A stretch of 64,000 nt of DNA, from NCBI GenBank assembly GCA_006176705.1, contig QRFJ01000056.1:851352-915351 (forward strand), read 5' to 3'. The notes under the pieces are model-generated. The model was not told the origin of the DNA. It saw only the letters and a list, made by a program, of their open reading frames with translations, and ran no database searches. This document shows, piece by piece, positions 62,201 to 64,000 of this stretch (its first letter is position 1; each line of letters begins with the position of its first letter). A program made the position numbers and the translations under genes. Source of the DNA: Cocos nucifera. Lineage: Eukaryota > Streptophyta > Magnoliopsida > Arecales > Arecaceae.

Positions 62201-64000
62201 CTAGCATAGTATGACATATGATAAAATAATTAAATTGAAAAACTATGTTATTAATTATAATCTGTACGTATTAAAATACATAAATTGAAAGTTAATAGAT
62301 TTTAATGTTTAGATCATGGTAAAACGTAATCTCCAATCATTTTAACCATTCAAATTTTATATGCACTGATGCATGATTGAAAACCATCAAATGCATGATT
62401 TTTGTTCTCTAAATATGCATCAGTGGTATTGGATCTTCAATTTAAATATCCCATTATTGATTTGGAAATCCAAAGTAGCAAATACTTTCTATTCTCAAGA
62501 GTAAAAACTCTCCTTTTACATTATTTTCTAACAAAGAATACTTATATCATGAGAACATATGAAAATAAAGATTTGGACATGTTAGACCCAAAACGGCTAT
62601 CAAGATAGCAAATACCACACCCATTTAAGGGTCGATGCTGTTACCATAGATTAGAATGCAGCTAAACCGAGTAAAGTAGCTAAAAGTTAGAGTTTGGCTC
62701 CATTCAAAATATGAGGATTCAAAATTTGACTAAAGATTAATTGGGCCTTAATATTTCAAACTCGGGCTCAACTCGATAAAAAAAAGACAATACTTGATGT
62801 TGACTCGATTCAACTCGAACGTCAACCGAGCTATACTCAAATTCGATTTCAAGCTTGAATTCGAGCCTTAGCCTACTAAACATATATATAATTCGAATAA
62901 GCTCGTGAGCTTTCAAATCGGATATCTTGCTATTCAAGTCCGACTCAAAAACATATTTGAGTTACTCAAACTTGGCTCGAGCTTAATAATAGCTAAATCA
63001 AGTCAAGCTCAAGTAATTCGAATCGACTTGATAATAATCGATTCAATTCAATAATAACCGAATCAAGTTTAGACTTGAGTCGAGCTCAAGTAGCTCATAA
63101 GAAGCTCGACTCAATTATACCCCATCACCACTATTTGGAATTGGAACATACCAAAAATGTAGACAACCCAAGGGAAACATTGTATAAAATAGTATTTTCT
63201 AGGTTGTTTAGAACATGGAACACCAAACGATATTTGCCTGGGTATCAGGTTGCGGTCGCTCATGTGTAGAGACGAGGCACTTCATTACACCACAAACAAA
63301 CTTGGTGATTCATATATTGAAGCGGAAAAGTAATATCCGATCCTTCTCAACATGCGCAAAGCTCAGCCTATGTTGCCATGTACCCATCACCTGATGGTTG
63401 CCTTTATATGTATGGCGTCATAGCTTTCATTATTGGCAGCTGGAAATCTAATTCAGTGACAGCTGGCCATGGGGGTATTCAATTTTATGACACGACGATT
63501 CCCCTAATTGAACTGAAAGGTGCTTGGGAGGGGCCATGATGGTCTTGGAAGCCAACCGAAATTTGCTTGAGGGCGATCATCGGTTAGATAGACCGAACGG
63601 GAGGACATGGGGACAGGACCAATCCTTTATTAGCTGCTCCATAAAAAGACTAACACTGGATTGCTTCTCATGTCATTCATCAATCAATCTAGCGGTGTCA
63701 TGTAAAACTCCATCATTATTATCTTTATGGAATTTCAGGATATTCGACATGCCGATATTCCTACTTGTATCTATATTAGGATGACAGTTTAAAAAAAAAA
63801 AAAAATAAAAAAATAAAAGAAAAGATTTTTCTTTACCTCAAGCACTTAAATTTAGCAAAAGAAATCGGATGATCTTGGATTTACCAAGAATTTTAATGCT
63901 TCGTCATCGTGAGAGCATATTAATGATCCGCACGTCGAAAGTCTCAATCTGCTAGCTGTTATAATCTTATAACCCACGACATATTGGGTGGTGTCATTTA
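59271..64000. other. Intergenic DNA at the window end
   Basis: No recognised gene. It contains an A run (about 59733-59758), a TATA-like CTATATATACCC at about 59903, a 45-base direct repeat pair (60177 and 60312), a stretch open on both strands (61077-61560), and a copy of the GTCGAG-rich dispersed repeat (about 62750-63120). The open frame on the minus strand at 59274-59768 begins inside the T run and has no family signature. Confidence 0.5.
62750..63120. repeat. Second copy of the GTCGAG-rich dispersed repeat
   Basis: The motif content (CTCGGGCTCAACTCGA, AGCTCGACTCAA) and the right end (GCTCGACTCAATTATACCCC) match the repeat at 31080-31510. The left end was not located precisely. Confidence 0.5.

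Noticed and set aside
1..64000. tRNA or rRNA genes
   Set aside because: No cloverleaf-type sequence or rRNA core was recognised by eye; tRNA-like matches were only retroelement primer sites.

Overview
The window is nuclear DNA from a flowering plant, most likely a monocot and perhaps a palm (inference from gene style and retroelement load; no marker decides it). It holds four genes I consider intact, one dead cytochrome P450 gene, and a large amount of transposable-element DNA. Gene models were built by hand from splice sites and homology to remembered plant families. No database was searched.

Layout. (1) 2371-9275, minus: a seven-exon gene for a RING-H2 E3 ubiquitin ligase of the BIG BROTHER-related type, with a 5' leader exon near 10826-10996. 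(2) About 11430-16125, minus: a decayed Ty1-copia element carrying a foldback insertion. (3) 17059-27372: a non-autonomous Ty3-gypsy element with gag remnants but no pol and a long internal tandem array. A second, coding-less LTR element (18132-22284) sits in its 5' LTR. Both insertions keep their target-site duplications. (4) 27378-29123, plus: the remains of a CYP76-like P450 that the gypsy element appears to have broken, with a weaker P450 fragment behind it. (5) 34230-37077, plus: a six-exon PMT-type (DUF248) Golgi methyltransferase. (6) 37952-38357, plus: a small anther-type lipid-transfer-like protein. (7) 39440-44787: a Mutator-like MITE, a copia LTR fragment and a probable solo LTR. 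(8) 47146-58724, plus: COP9 signalosome subunit 1 (CSN1/FUS6) in six exons, with one GC-AG intron and an 8.5-kb intron that contains a hAT-like element. (9) 58725-64000: no gene recognised.

The genes are unrelated housekeeping or developmental genes and do not form a pathway or cluster. BIG BROTHER-like ligases and CSN1 both belong to the ubiquitin system (CSN regulates cullin-RING ligases, not single RING-H2 ligases), so their proximity is probably chance. I found no convincing new biological system. The points most worth a second look are the satellite-like array inside the gypsy element, the dated layers of nested insertions through a P450 gene, the tandem duplication of a splice donor in the RING gene, its possible in-frame N-terminal extension, and the GC-AG intron in CSN1.
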